This document shows, piece after piece, positions 16,994 through 25,905 of a stretch of 64,000 nt of DNA. Position 1 is the first letter of the stretch; each line of letters begins with the position of its first letter. Origin of the DNA: Paenibacillus timonensis (lineage in GTDB: Bacteria; Bacillota; Bacilli; Paenibacillales; Paenibacillaceae); NCBI RefSeq assembly GCF_009725205.1, contig NZ_WNZY01000006.1, forward strand, positions 1 to 64,000, in the 5' to 3' direction. The position numbers and the translations under genes are program-made. The notes under the pieces were generated by a model that worked only from the letters and a program-made list of their open reading frames with translations, had not been told where the DNA came from and did not search any database.

Positions 16994-17836
16994 ATGGAGC
17001 AAATCATTCCGGAAATTAAGTTAAATGACGGTTTAAAGCTGCCAGTGGTCGGTTTAGGGACCTACACGCTTCGCGGCAGCGAAGGCGTGCAGTCGATCGT
17101 AAATGCGATCCGGTCCGGCTACCGCTTGCTGGATTCCGCTTATAACTATGAGAACGAAGGAACCGTCGGCGAAGCCGTAAGGCGCTCTGCGGTACCGAGA
17201 GAAGAGCTTATCATCGCGTCCAAGCTCCCCGGCCGCTACCATGCGTACGATAAAGCGGTGAAGGCGATTCAAGAGTCGTTGTACCGCGCTCAGTTGGATT
17301 ACTACGATTTGTATTTGATCCACTGGCCCAATCCAATTCAAGGCCACTATGTGGAAGCATGGCAAGCTTTGATCGACGCGAAAAAGTGGGGGCTGATCCG
17401 CTCCATCGGAGTCAGCAATTTCCTGCCCGACCACCTGGACCGCCTGGTGGAGGAAACCGGCGTGACGCCAAGCGTAAACCAAATTGAGCTGCATCCGTTC
17501 TTTAATCAGGCCGAGCAACGCAAGTACCACGAAGAGCACGGGATCATCACGGAATCGTGGAGCCCGCTGGCTCATGGCAACGAGGTGTTGAATCACGAGT
17601 TGCTCCGGCAAATCGCCGAACGTCACGGGAAGTCGGTGTCCCAGATTATTTTGCGTTGGCATTATCAGCTGGGGGCCGTATCCATTCCGAAGTCGGCTTC
17701 CGCCGCTCGTCAACTGGAGAACCTCTTCATCTTCGACTTCGCGCTGGATGAAGGAGAAATGGATCGGATCTCCGGCTTAACCCGTGCGGATGGACGGCTA
17801 AGAAATCAAGACCCGGCGGTATACGAAGAGTTTTAA
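16994..17836 (+). CDS. Aldo/keto reductase
   Basis: A 280-residue NAD(P)H-dependent reductase of the AKR superfamily that interconverts carbonyls and alcohols. The catalytic tetrad is visible: Asp and Tyr in LDSAYNYENE (about residues 44-53), Lys in ASKLPG (about 77) and His in LIHWPNP (about 110). Length is normal. AAAGGAG precedes the ATG. It appears to be a single gene, bounded by terminators at 16900 and 17896. Physiological substrate unknown. Confidence 0.92.
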   Translation: MEQIIPEIKLNDGLKLPVVGLGTYTLRGSEGVQSIVNAIRSGYRLLDSAYNYENEGTVGEAVRRSAVPREELIIASKLPGRYHAYDKAVKAIQESLYRAQLDYYDLYLIHWPNPIQGHYVEAWQALIDAKKWGLIRSIGVSNFLPDHLDRLVEETGVTPSVNQIELHPFFNQAEQRKYHEEHGIITESWSPLAHGNEVLNHELLRQIAERHGKSVSQIILRWHYQLGAVSIPKSASAARQLENLFIFDFALDEGEMDRISGLTRADGRLRNQDPAVYEEF

Positions 17837-17895
17837 AGCCTGCTCGCTGAGCTGGGAAAAGGACAGACAGGATCGCAATTGAAAATACAAAATAC

Positions 17896-17930
17896 ACCGA
17901 AAGCCAACCCCTTATAGGTTGGCTTTCGGT
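17896..17930. terminator. Bidirectional terminator between convergent genes
   Basis: A perfect 14-bp stem (ACCGAAAGCCAACC with its complement, loop CCTTATA). It overlaps the last codons and stop of the metallophosphoesterase gene on the minus strand. Tails are poor in T, so strength is uncertain. Confidence 0.6.
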
Positions 17931-18604
17931 GCGTCATGCCCTTCATAGCGAACTTGCAGACGTATCGATTCCCGGCGAAGATCTTCGTAGAGATTAGCGG
18001 AAGAGGTTGAGCAGGAATAAGTTATCCCCCCGCTGATGTCAAGTAAGGTCAGGCGATGGCCGTGCTTCGCCCCGGTATCGATGCCGAGGAGACCCGCAGC
18101 CTGCCAAACTGCTCCGGGCTCGGCACCCAGCTTGAAGGTTGGTGTGTGACCGAACACGATCGTGCGTTCAACGTCAGGTACCGCTGACCAAAACGCCTCA
18201 CGGATGCCGGTCATATCCTCTGCAGTCTGTTGATGCAGCGGCACGCCGGGACGGATACCGGCGTGCACGAACAGCCAATCGTCCAGCTCGGTATAATACG
18301 GCAACTCGCGTAGCCAACTCAAACGATCTACCGGGAGGAAGCCGTCGGCGTCACCGTTCACACGTTGCAGCAGGTTAACCTCCAGGTTACCCAAGAGGGC
18401 GGTGGCACCGCCTTCGGTCAGTTGCTGAACCAGCTCCAGCGTCCCCCAGGTGGAAGGATCGGCGTTAATGTAATCGCCCAGGAGGACTAGACGGTCCTGC
18501 TCGGCATCATAGTCGGCCGCCGCCAGCAGGCGAAGCAGCCCATCGGCGTGGCCGTGAATATCGGAAATTGCCAGTAAGCGCGGCATATCGTCAGAAGTGT
18601 TCAT
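17912..18604 (-). CDS. Metallophosphoesterase (PPP/calcineurin-like) with altered GNH motif
   Basis: A 230-residue phosphoesterase. Metal-binding motifs are seen as SDIHG (Asp15, His17), LLGDY (Asp44), GN at 72-73, FVHAG (His114) and FGHTP (His153). The usual GNHE motif reads GNLE: the His that normally acts in catalysis is Leu74. The start at 18604 is chosen because its ATG overlaps the stop of the upstream ABC ATPase gene as ATGA and an AAAGGA site sits 10 nt before it; the longer frame upstream lies inside the ATPase gene. Last gene of the ABC operon, so it may act on the imported phosphorylated compound. It could be a weakened enzyme. Confidence 0.87.
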   Translation of the reverse strand: MNTSDDMPRLLAISDIHGHADGLLRLLAAADYDAEQDRLVLLGDYINADPSTWGTLELVQQLTEGGATALLGNLEVNLLQRVNGDADGFLPVDRLSWLRELPYYTELDDWLFVHAGIRPGVPLHQQTAEDMTGIREAFWSAVPDVERTIVFGHTPTFKLGAEPGAVWQAAGLLGIDTGAKHGHRLTLLDISGGITYSCSTSSANLYEDLRRESIRLQVRYEGHDAPKANL

Positions 18605-19785
18605 GGTGTTGTGTCCTTTCGTTCTTCTTCGGGGGCGGTGCTTGCATAAATAAACGCGGAGGAGGGCGGCAAGAAGACGGTATGCTTCGTATTGGCCGCC
18701 AGAGGATACGGCGACAACACGTACAGGGTATGCCCTTCGTCTGTTTCCACCATTAGCCGCCAACGGGTTCCTTCAAAGGTGCTATGCAGGACTCGAACCT
18801 GCAGACGGTTATCCGACCCGCTTACTTCCTCGTCCTCATCCGCATTTGCCGCCGCGACTTCAGGCACGGCTTCCCCGATAGCGAGCCGGAGCTGCTCCGG
18901 TCGAAATCGCAGCTCCGCAGGCGTGCCATCTGCCCGTCCGGCCACGTCTGCTCCGGCGACACCTTCGATGCGCCTTCCGCCAATGCGGATTGCCGCGGTA
19001 TCGGTATCATCCCCACGATCAAGACGCCCCGGCAACCGATTGATCGCACCGAGCAGCGACGCAACCCACGGGCTCGCCGGTCGGATGAAACATTCCTCCG
19101 GCGTGCCGACCTGGTCGATGCCACCATTTCGCAGAATCAGCAAGCGATCGGCCATCGAGAACGCCTCCTCCGGATCGTGAGTGACATGGAAAACGCTAGT
19201 GCCCAGCTTGCGGAACAGATAAGCCATTTCCGTGCGCATTTCGATCCGCAAGCGCATGTCCAGGTTGGACAAGGGTTCGTCCAGCAGAAGTAAACTCGGC
19301 CGGGTGGCTAAGGCCCGGGCGATCGCCACGCGCTGCTGCTGTCCGCCCGAAAGCTGCGGAGGCAGGCGGCGTTCCAATCCCTCGAGGTGCAGAAGCCGCA
19401 GCAGTTCCTTAACGCGTGATTGTTTCTCGTCACTCCCCATTTTTTTTAGACCGTACGCCACATTGTCAAAGACGTTCATATGCGGCCACAAGGCGTAATC
19501 CTGAAACACCATGTTGACGTTCCTTTTCTCTGGCGGCATCAGGGTTCGCGTGGAGGCGATAGTCTCGCCTCTAAGCCGGATCTCGCCAGAATCCGGGGGA
19601 ATCAGGCCGGCCACCAGCTGCAGCAGTGTCGATTTGCCGCAACCCGAGGGGCCAAGCACGCTGATGATTTCGCCCTCTCTCATCTCGAACGTCACCTCGT
19701 CCAATGCTCGGAACGAGCCGTATTGCTTGGTAAGTCCGCGGATCTCCAGCAAGGTGGATGCAGTAGGGGAACTAGGTTGGATCAT
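18601..19785 (-). CDS. ABC transporter ATP-binding protein, Fe(III)/phosphonate/polyamine type
   Basis: A 394-residue ATPase that powers the importer encoded with it. Walker A is GPSGCGKST (about residues 44-52), the signature is LSGGQQQRVAIARAL, and Walker B runs into LLLLDEPLSNLD. A C-terminal TOBE-type region from about residue 250 is as in FbpC/PotA/PhnT ATPases. ATG follows AAGGAGG by 6 nt and overlaps the permease gene by 14 nt. It also overlaps the downstream phosphatase start by 4 nt. Confidence 0.93.
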   Translation of the reverse strand: MIQPSSPTASTLLEIRGLTKQYGSFRALDEVTFEMREGEIISVLGPSGCGKSTLLQLVAGLIPPDSGEIRLRGETIASTRTLMPPEKRNVNMVFQDYALWPHMNVFDNVAYGLKKMGSDEKQSRVKELLRLLHLEGLERRLPPQLSGGQQQRVAIARALATRPSLLLLDEPLSNLDMRLRIEMRTEMAYLFRKLGTSVFHVTHDPEEAFSMADRLLILRNGGIDQVGTPEECFIRPASPWVASLLGAINRLPGRLDRGDDTDTAAIRIGGRRIEGVAGADVAGRADGTPAELRFRPEQLRLAIGEAVPEVAAANADEDEEVSGSDNRLQVRVLHSTFEGTRWRLMVETDEGHTLYVLSPYPLAANTKHTVFLPPSSAFIYASTAPEEERKDTTP

Positions 19786-21466
19786 GTTTAACCTCCTTAC
19801 GGCGTAACAGGATTTCCAGCAGTAAAATGATCAAAACCACCAGGCTGCCGCCCAGGATAGTTGCGGCCGAAGCGTAGCCGAACCGCATATCTTCAAACGC
19901 CTTATTGACGGATATCGGAAAGGTGATAAAATTTGGCGGAAACAAAATGGAATTCACTGCGAGGTCGAACACGCTTGAGCCGAAGGCGGCCAAGCCGGCC
20001 GACAGGAGTGCCCCGCGGATGAGTGGCGCCAGCACGCGACGCATTCTTCCAAGCCACATGTCCCCGTTGAGTTGGGCAGCGTGCAGCAGGTTTCCGGGCA
20101 CTTTCGCCATCGCCCCGATAAGGACCCGAGTAATGACCGGGATGGCTCCGGCAATGGCGGCCAACACGAGGATGGCCGGCTTGCCGTACAACAGCAAACC
20201 GATCTGGTCTAACCAACGTTGATTCCAGACGAAGATATATCCGATTCCCAGTACGACACCGGGCACGGCCAATGTGACGAGCGACAGCACTTCGATGCCT
20301 CGCTTAAAGCGGAAGCCCGAATAACTGAGGACATAAGCCACCATCAAGCCAATCAACAAACCGAGTGCAGCAGCGATCAAGGCGATCGTTAGAGACCGTT
20401 CCAAGCCGACCAGCAGTTCCGAGCCGCCTTGGAACAAGGAGCGGTAATGCTCTAAGGTCAGGTTATCCGGCTGGATCCCACCGGCTTGCGTTTTCATGAA
20501 GGATAATATCAGGTTGGATCCGATCGGGATCCCAATCACGATAAAGAGAAAAATCAGATTGAGCAGGGCCAGAGGCCACGTGAAGCGGCCCGCCGACTTC
20601 GGCTTTGCCGGTACGGCACGGGCAGACAGAAAGTCAAAACGAGAGCGGCGTAAGGCGTAAAATTGAAGCAGCATCGCCAAACCGATCAATACGACAAGGT
20701 AAAAAGACAATACCCCAGCCATGTCAAAGCGGATCGGCGATGTATACAACGCCGAATAAATCGAATAAGGCAACGTCGGGAAACGATAAATGGCAGCGAT
20801 TGACGCGGGAAGCCCGAAATCCCCGATCGTATCCATGAATACCAGCGCCGCTCCGGCTAGAATCGCCGGGAGAAGCAGAGGCGCCTGGATGGTACGCCAC
20901 ACGCGGAAAGGGGAGGCTCCGTTCAGTCGGGCAGCCTCTGAAAGTTGCTCTACCTTCCATTCCATGGCCGAGCGGACACTGAGGTAAGCTAGTGGAAACT
21001 TACTGAGCGTCATGACGACAATCAAGCCGGCCGGTTGAAACACCGCCTTGGTTATCCATGCCCAGCCAAGGAGATGAACGGCTAGCCCGCCTGAGGCCGA
21101 GAACATAACCCAGCCTTGAGCCAAGATAAAGGAGGGCATGATGAGAAGAACCCAAACGGCGGCATCAAGCAGCTTGGCGGTTGGAAACTGCCAAGTCGCG
21201 CGGATCATGGCAAAGGCGCTGCCAAGCAGTGTAGCGAGAACGGTCGTCCCGCTAGCGAGGACGACCGAATTCTCCAACGATTTCTGCCATAAGGGCCGCC
21301 GGAAGATTTCCAGAAGCAGGTTCAGATCACCAAGTCCCCAGTGTCCGAAAAATACGCCAGGCAGCAACACTTGAATGATCACGGCCAGTAGCGGATAAAG
21401 CACGAGCACGAATAATAGGAAGCTGACGGACCAACCAAGGCGGTCTTGGGATAATCGCCGCAACAT
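19772..21466 (-). CDS. Fused two-domain ABC permease (FbpB/AfuB type)
   Basis: A 564-residue inner-membrane protein with about twelve hydrophobic segments in two homologous halves, each carrying an EAA-like loop (SEAARLNGASPFRV in the first; HAAQLNGDMWLGRM in the second). Such fused permeases serve Fe(III), 2-aminoethylphosphonate and hexose-phosphate importers. ATG is 2 nt after the stop of the binding-protein gene, so translation is probably coupled. Ligand is not decided by sequence. Confidence 0.92.
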   Translation of the reverse strand: MLRRLSQDRLGWSVSFLLFVLVLYPLLAVIIQVLLPGVFFGHWGLGDLNLLLEIFRRPLWQKSLENSVVLASGTTVLATLLGSAFAMIRATWQFPTAKLLDAAVWVLLIMPSFILAQGWVMFSASGGLAVHLLGWAWITKAVFQPAGLIVVMTLSKFPLAYLSVRSAMEWKVEQLSEAARLNGASPFRVWRTIQAPLLLPAILAGAALVFMDTIGDFGLPASIAAIYRFPTLPYSIYSALYTSPIRFDMAGVLSFYLVVLIGLAMLLQFYALRRSRFDFLSARAVPAKPKSAGRFTWPLALLNLIFLFIVIGIPIGSNLILSFMKTQAGGIQPDNLTLEHYRSLFQGGSELLVGLERSLTIALIAAALGLLIGLMVAYVLSYSGFRFKRGIEVLSLVTLAVPGVVLGIGYIFVWNQRWLDQIGLLLYGKPAILVLAAIAGAIPVITRVLIGAMAKVPGNLLHAAQLNGDMWLGRMRRVLAPLIRGALLSAGLAAFGSSVFDLAVNSILFPPNFITFPISVNKAFEDMRFGYASAATILGGSLVVLIILLLEILLRRKEVKHDPT

Positions 21467-21468
21467 CG

Positions 21469-22575
21469 TTATTTGACCGCTTTATCGGCGAACCACTGCT
21501 TGATTTCAGCTTCATGCTCGGCAGCCCAGGCGGCATCCGCTGCAACGAGTTTGGCATTCGGGTCGCGGTTCTCCTTCGGTTTTGCGCCGGAAACCGAGGG
21601 TTCGAAATAAGCTTCTTCGCCTTGATCGATCAGTTGCTGCTGCGTGTTCGGATCCAGCAGAAACTCAATGAAAGCTTTGGCGGCGTTCGGGTTCTTGGTA
21701 TCTTTCTGAATCGCGGCAACACGGACGGATGCCGGTGCTCCTTCCTCTGGCCAAACGATATCGATCGGTTCGCCCGCGGTTAACATACTGTAGGCGTTGG
21801 ATTCCTGAAGGGCCGCGATACTCACTTCACCCGAGCTAAGTGCCTGCACGACTTGCGGATTTTTCGGATAAACACGAAGACCGTTGGTGAACCAGGCGTC
21901 GAACAACTCTTTCCCGCCGTCCATGCCGGCTTGTTCGAAGAAACGCGCTACGAAGGGGTAGGCCGGGGCGGCAATGGCGGGGTCTGCGGTAGCGATTTGC
22001 CCCTTGTACTCGGGTTTAGCAAAATCCGCCCACGTTTTGGGAGCCTGATCCTTCGAGAATTTGTTGGTGTTGTATACGATTACGCCCGCCGCATGCGCGC
22101 CTGTCGGATAGTACGATTGGTTCTCCGGCACGTAACTGCGATACGTCTCCGTTAGATTGGATTCGTTGTTCGGTATCCAACCTTCAAGCAATTGCCCTTG
22201 TTCGCCAAGGGCGTTGATGGATGGCATCATGTCTGCCCAAATCACATCCCAATGCGGATTTCCCTTCTCGGCTTCGATTCGGGACATCAGTTCCGCCCCG
22301 TTTCCGGTAACGAGATTCACTTTATAGCCGGTCGCTTGTTCAAACATATCGGCGATGATATCGTCAAAATCGTTCAGATACACCGTCAATGTTCCTTCGT
22401 CCTTCGGTTCTCCCGTCGTTTCCGTGGCCGTACCGGCGGCACTGGCCTGCGCATTTTCGGCTGTGTTTTGCTCAGTCTCCGCGTTGTTTTGGTTACCTCC
22501 ACATGCGCTTAAAACCATTGTGAGCAGCAAGGTCAATAGGACTCCTGCGGTATAACGTTTCGTTCGACTTCTCAT
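21469..22575 (-). CDS. Extracellular solute-binding lipoprotein (AfuA/FbpA/PhnS-like)
   Basis: A 368-residue lipoprotein: signal LTMVLSAC with Cys25, then an acidic linker. The mature part (TLTVYLNDFDDIIADMF onwards) matches binding proteins of the Fe(III)/AfuA/phosphonate cluster. In that cluster ligands include ferric ion, 2-aminoethylphosphonate and hexose phosphates. A C-terminal phosphatase gene in the operon favours a phosphorylated organic ligand, which is inference. First gene of a four-gene operon (binding protein, permease, ATPase, phosphatase), divergent from a LysR regulator. Confidence 0.9.
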   Translation of the reverse strand: MRSRTKRYTAGVLLTLLLTMVLSACGGNQNNAETEQNTAENAQASAAGTATETTGEPKDEGTLTVYLNDFDDIIADMFEQATGYKVNLVTGNGAELMSRIEAEKGNPHWDVIWADMMPSINALGEQGQLLEGWIPNNESNLTETYRSYVPENQSYYPTGAHAAGVIVYNTNKFSKDQAPKTWADFAKPEYKGQIATADPAIAAPAYPFVARFFEQAGMDGGKELFDAWFTNGLRVYPKNPQVVQALSSGEVSIAALQESNAYSMLTAGEPIDIVWPEEGAPASVRVAAIQKDTKNPNAAKAFIEFLLDPNTQQQLIDQGEEAYFEPSVSGAKPKENRDPNAKLVAADAAWAAEHEAEIKQWFADKAVK

Positions 22576-22713
22576 TCTCTTTCTCCCTTCGATATGTAGA
22601 TGGACGATTCATTTCCAACCCTTTCGTTCTTTAATGTAACAACCGACAGTCAGCCAAATGTTAAGTACACGTTCGATTTATGTTAAATAAAGTTTATGTA
22701 TCTTGATATTCAC

Positions 22714-22728
22714 ATAGATATCATCTAT
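22714..22728. promoter_or_regulatory. LysR-type operator candidate
   Basis: ATAGAT-ATC-ATCTAT, a perfect palindrome with the T-N11-A pattern (T22715, A22727) that LysR regulators bind. It lies between the divergent LysR gene and the importer operon, 24 nt before the LysR start. Confidence 0.6.
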
Positions 22729-22751
22729 ATTTCAGGGTGGAGGCGATGGTC

Positions 22752-23642
22752 GTGAACATCCAACAACTCAAAGTGCTACAAGAGATCGGCAGCGGAAAGA
22801 CGTTGGCTGAAACGGCAGAGAAGCTCGGTCTAAAGCAGCCTACCGTGAGCTTTCACTTGCACAAGCTGGAGGGGGAATTGGGCCTCACCCTGACGCGAAA
22901 AACATCGCGCAAGCTGCGCCCGACCGAAGCGGCTACAGACCTGTTGCCTTACGTTCGGCGAATCGTCGCTTTGACCGCCGAAATGGAAGAGAGGGCGGCC
23001 GAACATCGGGACGGAAACTCGGTCAAGCTGCGCCTTGGGGCCAGCTATACACCCGCTACGTATTTCATGCCGCCGTATTTTGCCGGATTCCAGAAGCTCT
23101 ACCCGCAAATCCAACTGCAATTGTCGGTGAAAAAGGCCGAGGCGGTGCTGGCTATGCTGCGCGGGTACGAAATCGAAGCGGCGATCGTCTCGTTGCCGGA
23201 ATCGCGGGAAGAAGACCTAACGGTCGTCCCCTTGGTTACCGACGAACTGATGTTGGTTTTTTCTCCGAATCATCCATTGGCGAGCAAGAAGCAGGTTCGG
23301 GTTGAGGATTTGCGTGGGGAGACCTTTCTGCTCCATGAACCCGGTTCGACCTCTCGACGGTTGACGGAAGAATGGGCGGAACAGGTGGGGCTTCGTTTCG
23401 ACTTTGCGATGGAGCTGGGGGCGATCGAGACGATGAAGGAAGCGGTCAAATGCAATATCGGCATCGCGGTCTTACCTCGGCGCAGCATCGCGCGGGAGAC
23501 CTTGACCGGTGAGCTTCGACAGCATGAACTTCCCGGATACCTGAACCGACGACGGATTTGTCTGGTTTATCGGGAGGAGAAGACCTTGTCCGCCGCCGCT
23601 CGAAAATTCAATCAATATATGTCGAGTCAAGTTTTCGGTTAG
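22752..23642 (+). CDS. LysR-family transcriptional regulator
   Basis: A 296-residue regulator. The N-terminal helix-turn-helix covers residues 1-60 (MNIQQLKVLQEI, then KQPTVSFHLHKLEGELG), followed by the two-lobed effector domain. GTG at 22752 is chosen: GGAGG lies 8 nt upstream and the protein then begins with the family's usual NIQQLKV; the upstream GTG and ATG are on or against the ribosome site. It is divergent from the ABC/phosphatase operon and probably controls it through the palindrome at 22714. It ends at a strong terminator. Confidence 0.9.
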   Translation: MNIQQLKVLQEIGSGKTLAETAEKLGLKQPTVSFHLHKLEGELGLTLTRKTSRKLRPTEAATDLLPYVRRIVALTAEMEERAAEHRDGNSVKLRLGASYTPATYFMPPYFAGFQKLYPQIQLQLSVKKAEAVLAMLRGYEIEAAIVSLPESREEDLTVVPLVTDELMLVFSPNHPLASKKQVRVEDLRGETFLLHEPGSTSRRLTEEWAEQVGLRFDFAMELGAIETMKEAVKCNIGIAVLPRRSIARETLTGELRQHELPGYLNRRRICLVYREEKTLSAAARKFNQYMSSQVFG

Positions 23643-23670
23643 CGCCCGTGAAATAGATGTATCCGTAAAC

Positions 23671-23710
23671 AAAGCGAGCCGCAGAGAGATAACCTCTGCG
23701 GCTCGCTTTT
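23671..23710. terminator. Bidirectional terminator between LysR and YitT-type genes
   Basis: A 16-bp stem (AAAGCGAGCCGCAGAG with its complement) with loop AGATAAC and T tail on the plus strand. It serves both convergent genes. Confidence 0.92.
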
Positions 23711-24568
23711 CTAATCTTTCGGATCAAACGTGATTTCACTTTCACGGTCACATTGATGGACGACGGAGATGAATCGAGATCTCTCCAGCCGGTGGCATTG
23801 GCACTCCAATATGCCAATCCCGTTCTCGTTCCCGGTCCCTGTCGGCTCCTGCCGGTAAACTGCCACGCGATTTAGGTACCGCAGCAGCTCCTCCTGGATG
23901 GCGGCGCAATGCCGACTCTTGATATGCACGGTTTGGGCCAAGCGCGTACCTTGTACCGGAAGCTTGATTGCTTCAAAGGCAGACAGGTAGGCGATGACTG
24001 AATAAAGGGCTTGAAGGAAGCCGAAGTGAAAGCCGGCCCCAATTAAGATCAGGCAGTTCAGCAATAGCAAGATCCGTTCCGGGGACAACCTTCCATAGCG
24101 GAACTGGTTTACGGCTTTCTCGGCGATGTCCAAAGCCCCTCCAAAACGTAAGGATAAACCGAGCCCAAGTCCCAGAGCCACCCCGCCAATTAGCGCCGCC
24201 AGCAGCGGTTCGGCAATCAAGGAGGGGTAGGGATGGAGTACGAGGGTCCCGAGTGAGAATACCAATACTCCCATCACTGTGAAGATCCCGTAGGACCAAT
24301 GGATGTTGCTGCGATGGAACAGAAGCAGCGGCAGATTTAGCAAAAACAAGAATAATCCGAGCCGCAACTCCGTCTTTAATGCCAGTAATGCGGATAAACC
24401 TGTCATCCCTCCAACGACGATGCCGTGGGGCATCAGGAACAGCTCTAAGCCGACGGAGGCAAGCATTGCCCCGGCAATGACGCCAACGGCACGGGGAAAC
24501 GCCGGAAATACATGCTTCATGCCACCGCGAATCTTCCCGGAGGAATGTACTCTCATCTGGTGTTTCAA
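23711..24568 (-). CDS. YitT-family membrane protein
   Basis: A 285-residue protein with about five to six hydrophobic segments (residues 25-205) typical of the YitT/DUF161 family, including LFLMPHGIVVGGMTGLS, and a C-terminal soluble DUF2179-like region. Function of the family is not established. TTG start: AAGGAGG lies 7 nt upstream, while the ATG at codon 5 is 19 nt from it. The gene is followed by a terminator and preceded by the KhtU-like gene at 74 nt. Confidence 0.85.
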   Translation of the reverse strand: MKHQMRVHSSGKIRGGMKHVFPAFPRAVGVIAGAMLASVGLELFLMPHGIVVGGMTGLSALLALKTELRLGLFLFLLNLPLLLFHRSNIHWSYGIFTVMGVLVFSLGTLVLHPYPSLIAEPLLAALIGGVALGLGLGLSLRFGGALDIAEKAVNQFRYGRLSPERILLLLNCLILIGAGFHFGFLQALYSVIAYLSAFEAIKLPVQGTRLAQTVHIKSRHCAAIQEELLRYLNRVAVYRQEPTGTGNENGIGILECQCHRLERSRFISVVHQCDRESEITFDPKD

Positions 24569-24642
24569 ACCGACCCCTCCTTACGGGATGAAACCATCTT
24601 CAAGGGTAGGCGGTTCATAAACCTGGTAACCGGATCAGGCCG

Positions 24643-25905
24643 TTATTGCGGCGAAGTTTCCTCTTGAAGCTGTTGTTGCTGCTCCTTCCGTTTCACATGC
24701 CGCGCTTCGAAATGGAACACTTTATCCAGCAGCCTAAAGACATGTTTGCTCTCCTTCGCGAGCAGCGGGCCCAGGATCGCCAGAACCAGCACGTACAATG
24801 CGGCAAACGGCTGCAAAATGGACGCCAGCCCGCCGGCTTTCCCCAGATTAACTAATATGATGGAAAATTCCCCGCGGCCCATGATCGTGAGGCCGATATT
24901 CATCGATGACTTCGGAGACAATCCGGCTTTTCGCCCGGCGATCATTCCGGCGGTAATGTTGCCGATCAAGGTAATGGCTACGGCAGCCAGTGAATACCAA
25001 ACGGCACCGCCAAGCTCCGTCGGGTCGATCGATAAACCGAAGCTGAAGAAGAAAATCGCTCCGAAGAAATCGCGGAATGGGATCACGAATTTCTCGATTT
25101 GCTTTACATGCTCCGTCTCCGCGAGCACGAGGCCAAGCAGCAAGGCACCGATCGCTTCGGCAACGTGCAGCGTTTCGGAGAAACCGGCAATCAGGAAGAG
25201 AACCGCGAACACGACTAAGATAAACAACTCATTCGAACGGATATTTAGTGCGCGGTTGAGCAAGGGAACAATTTTTCTGCCGACAAGCAACAGAACAAGC
25301 ATATAGCCAAAAGAAATGGCGGTCGATAACAGGATGCCGCCAATCGTTGACGAACCGCTTAAGATTAAACCCGACAGGACGGAAATGTAGAGAGCGAGGA
25401 CAACATCCTCGAACATAGTAATACCTAGGACCATCTCCGTTTCGGGGTTGGCGGTCCGCTTCAAATCGACGAGTACTTTAGCCACGATGGCACTGGAGGA
25501 GAAGGTGGTGATACCGGCAATCAGGAGGACCTCCGCGAATTGGAAGCCGGCTACCCAGCCGAAAATGATGCCCAAGGCAAAATTAATGGAGATATATATG
25601 CTTCCGCCAAGCACGATCGATTTGCCGGATTTGATGAGCCGGCTGACGGAGAACTCGAGACCTAAATAAAAGAGCAGGAACAAGACGCCGATCCGACCGA
25701 GGAACTCGATGAGCTCCGCGCTTTCAATGAAGCGGAAATCCAAATGTCCGAGTTCCATCGCGTGCGGACCAACGGCCATCCCGATGAGAATGTAGAACGG
25801 GATGACGGATAAACGAAGTTTAGCGGAGAGCAGTCCGGCCGCCGCAATCAGGGCGATGGCCAGACCGATCTCAAGCACGAGATGATCCAATTCAACCACT
25901 TCCAT
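24643..25905 (-). CDS. khtU: K+/H+ antiporter of the CPA2 family, KhtU-like
   Basis: A 420-residue membrane antiporter with about twelve hydrophobic segments and the CPA2 pattern (FLLFYLGLEFS, then GITTFSSSAIVAKVL). In Bacillus subtilis KhtU exports K+ (and ammonium) in exchange for protons under control of KhtT. It overlaps the upstream KhtT-like gene by 14 nt, which supports the pairing. Its own ribosome site is weak, in keeping with translational coupling. Confidence 0.88.
   Translation of the reverse strand: MEVVELDHLVLEIGLAIALIAAAGLLSAKLRLSVIPFYILIGMAVGPHAMELGHLDFRFIESAELIEFLGRIGVLFLLFYLGLEFSVSRLIKSGKSIVLGGSIYISINFALGIIFGWVAGFQFAEVLLIAGITTFSSSAIVAKVLVDLKRTANPETEMVLGITMFEDVVLALYISVLSGLILSGSSTIGGILLSTAISFGYMLVLLLVGRKIVPLLNRALNIRSNELFILVVFAVLFLIAGFSETLHVAEAIGALLLGLVLAETEHVKQIEKFVIPFRDFFGAIFFFSFGLSIDPTELGGAVWYSLAAVAITLIGNITAGMIAGRKAGLSPKSSMNIGLTIMGRGEFSIILVNLGKAGGLASILQPFAALYVLVLAILGPLLAKESKHVFRLLDKVFHFEARHVKRKEQQQQLQEETSPQ

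Noticed and set aside
18692..19293. Plus-strand frames of 162-169 codons opposite the ABC ATPase gene
   Set aside because: The minus strand carries complete Walker and signature motifs; the plus-strand products are Arg/Ser-rich without family features.
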